Below, piece after piece: positions 51,288 to 52,091 of a DNA stretch of 52,091 nucleotides. A program made the position numbers and the translations under genes. The DNA comes from CALMEC01 sp964393105 (lineage in GTDB: Bacteria; Actinomycetota; Thermoleophilia; Miltoncostaeales; Miltoncostaeaceae). The stretch lies in NCBI GenBank assembly GCA_964393105.1, contig CAYMSM010000016.1:1-52091 (forward strand), in the 5' to 3' direction. Every line of letters starts with the position of its first letter. The first letter of the stretch is position 1. The notes under the pieces are model-generated. The model saw only the letters and a list, made by a program, of their open reading frames with translations, did not search any database and was not told where the DNA came from.

Positions 51288-51763
51288 CGGCCGCGGGACG
51301 GTACCAGATCGAGCACCGGGGGCCGGCCCGGCTTCCGTCGACCTCTCCTCGAGGGGCCGCTTGGCAACCGCACCCCGGCACGCGTGCTGGGAGTATCAGC
51401 GGCCCCGTTTCGGAGGCGAGACGAGCGGGCTCCCGGGAAACAAGGTGCTCGTGAACAACGTCGAGGTCTCCGAGATCATCGCATCGACGTGGTCGATTGC
51501 CACGCGTGACAGGCCGCGTGGCGTCGGACGATCGACACGAACCCGGTCGGAGCCGCCGACGTCACGTTGTGCGCCGCGCGCCACATGCCGCGCGCGGCGC
51601 GCAGGATCGGTTGTCGCGGGCCTGCCGGCGGGTCGTTCCCGCTCGATGTCAGGTGCGGAGCAGCCGCAGATCTCGTCAGTAGATCCTCCGATGTGCACCG
51701 CGTCCCGCGCTGGCAGCCTCAATGTATTGGGAGGATTTCGGACTTACTTCGTTAGGAGGAGAA
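51288..51763. other. 476-bp gene-free region
   Basis: Divergent gap between lysA and the lipoprotein gene. Open frames exist on both strands but show no family, start site or consistent codon bias. A strong hairpin lies at 51571-51600. I see no tRNA fold here. Confidence 0.5.
51571..51600. terminator. GC-rich 10-bp hairpin
   Basis: GCGCCGCGCG (51571-51580) and CGCGCGGCGC (51591-51600) are perfect arms around a 10-nt loop. There is no T-tract; its role is unclear. Confidence 0.35.
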
Positions 51764-52091
51764 AATGCGCGCATTGAAATCCCTCATCGTCGTGGCGGCC
51801 GTCGTCGGGTTGACGTTGGGGATCTCAGCCTGTGGGGGCGATTCAAGCTCGAACGAATCAACCACAGACACCACGGCTGCTCAGAACGGCGGCACAACGG
51901 TCAACGTCCAGCTCGGCGAGAAGGGGGCGACGTTTTTCCTGACTGTCGATAAGGGCTCGGTTCCGGCCGGTGCGACGACGTTCGTGATCGACAACGTGGG
52001 CACGATGCACCACGAGTTCGCGATCTTCAAGACCGACCTACCGGCCGACAAACTCCCGCTGACCCCAGACGGCAAGGTCGACGAAGACAAG
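51764..52091 (+). CDS. Cupredoxin-like lipoprotein, cut by the window end
   Basis: ATG 51764 follows a strong AGGAGGA site. The start MRALKSLIVVAAVVGLTLG with lipobox ISAC marks a lipoprotein signal; the acylated Cys is residue 24. A Ser/Thr/Asn-rich linker leads to a cupredoxin-like domain with VPAGATTFVIDNVGT and a paired His in MHHEFAIFKTDLP. It probably binds copper at the outer face of the membrane. At least 109 residues are encoded before the sequence ends; the last metal ligands are not visible. Confidence 0.85.

Noticed and set aside
51337..51420. tRNA gene upstream of lysA
   Set aside because: The region is GC-rich with hairpins, but no T-loop, anticodon arm or acceptor stem can be folded.
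1..52091. CRISPR arrays or rRNA genes
   Set aside because: No regularly spaced short repeats beyond the two-unit tandem and no rRNA-like sequence were seen.

Overview
The window is a gap-free stretch of high-GC DNA. Its gene content, start-codon use (many GTG) and operon style point to an actinobacterium. The long sigma-70-family factor with a membrane tail, next to a large secreted Ig-like protein with a basic C-terminal domain, suggests the class Thermoleophilia (Solirubrobacterales-like). That placement is an inference from gene content; no rRNA is present. Most genes lie on the minus strand in tightly coupled runs with ATGA, GTGA, TGATG or TAGTG junctions.

Left part (1-11.6 kb): an internally deleted hsdM start, an SRPBCC protein plus quinone oxidoreductase pair, a 39-aa membrane peptide, dnaG, nth and a small membrane protein. 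These are followed by a flavoprotein reductase, a MoaD-like/acetamidase fusion, a solitary PglX-like adenine methyltransferase, a secreted protein and a VapBC toxin-antitoxin pair. A 184-bp MITE-like element separates nth from dnaG.

11.6-18.6 kb: two 97-98-bp direct repeats enclose a cassette made of a sigma factor fused to a CxxC/membrane tail and a 1009-aa secreted Ig-like protein, with a near-consensus sigma-70 promoter whose spacer is a palindrome. gcvT-gcvH follows. A 77-bp structured tandem repeat lies between ftsZ and gcvT.

18.6-34.9 kb: the division and cell wall (dcw) cluster, read right to left: mraZ, rsmH, ftsL, ftsI, murE, murF, mraY, murD, ftsW, murG, murC, murB, ftsQ, ftsZ. Together these make lipid II precursors (murB-F, mraY, murG), polymerise and cross-link septal wall (ftsW, ftsI) and organise the ring (ftsZ, ftsQ, ftsL). 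MraZ-type boxes precede mraZ. The only break in coupling is an 848-bp insertion between ftsW and murD that holds an ISAzo13-type transposase relic.

35-43.9 kb: a membrane protein with a phosphoesterase, then a Tad-type pilus operon on the minus strand (response regulator, 22-aa micro-ORF, zinc-ribbon protein, CpaB, TadZ, TadA, TadB, TadC, pilin-like protein), followed by a methyltransferase and preceded by a DUF192 protein.

43.9-52.1 kb: two hypothetical genes, glpX, a FolP2-like pteroate synthase paralogue, a SufS-like PLP enzyme, thrB, thrC and lysA. The window ends inside a cupredoxin-like lipoprotein gene.
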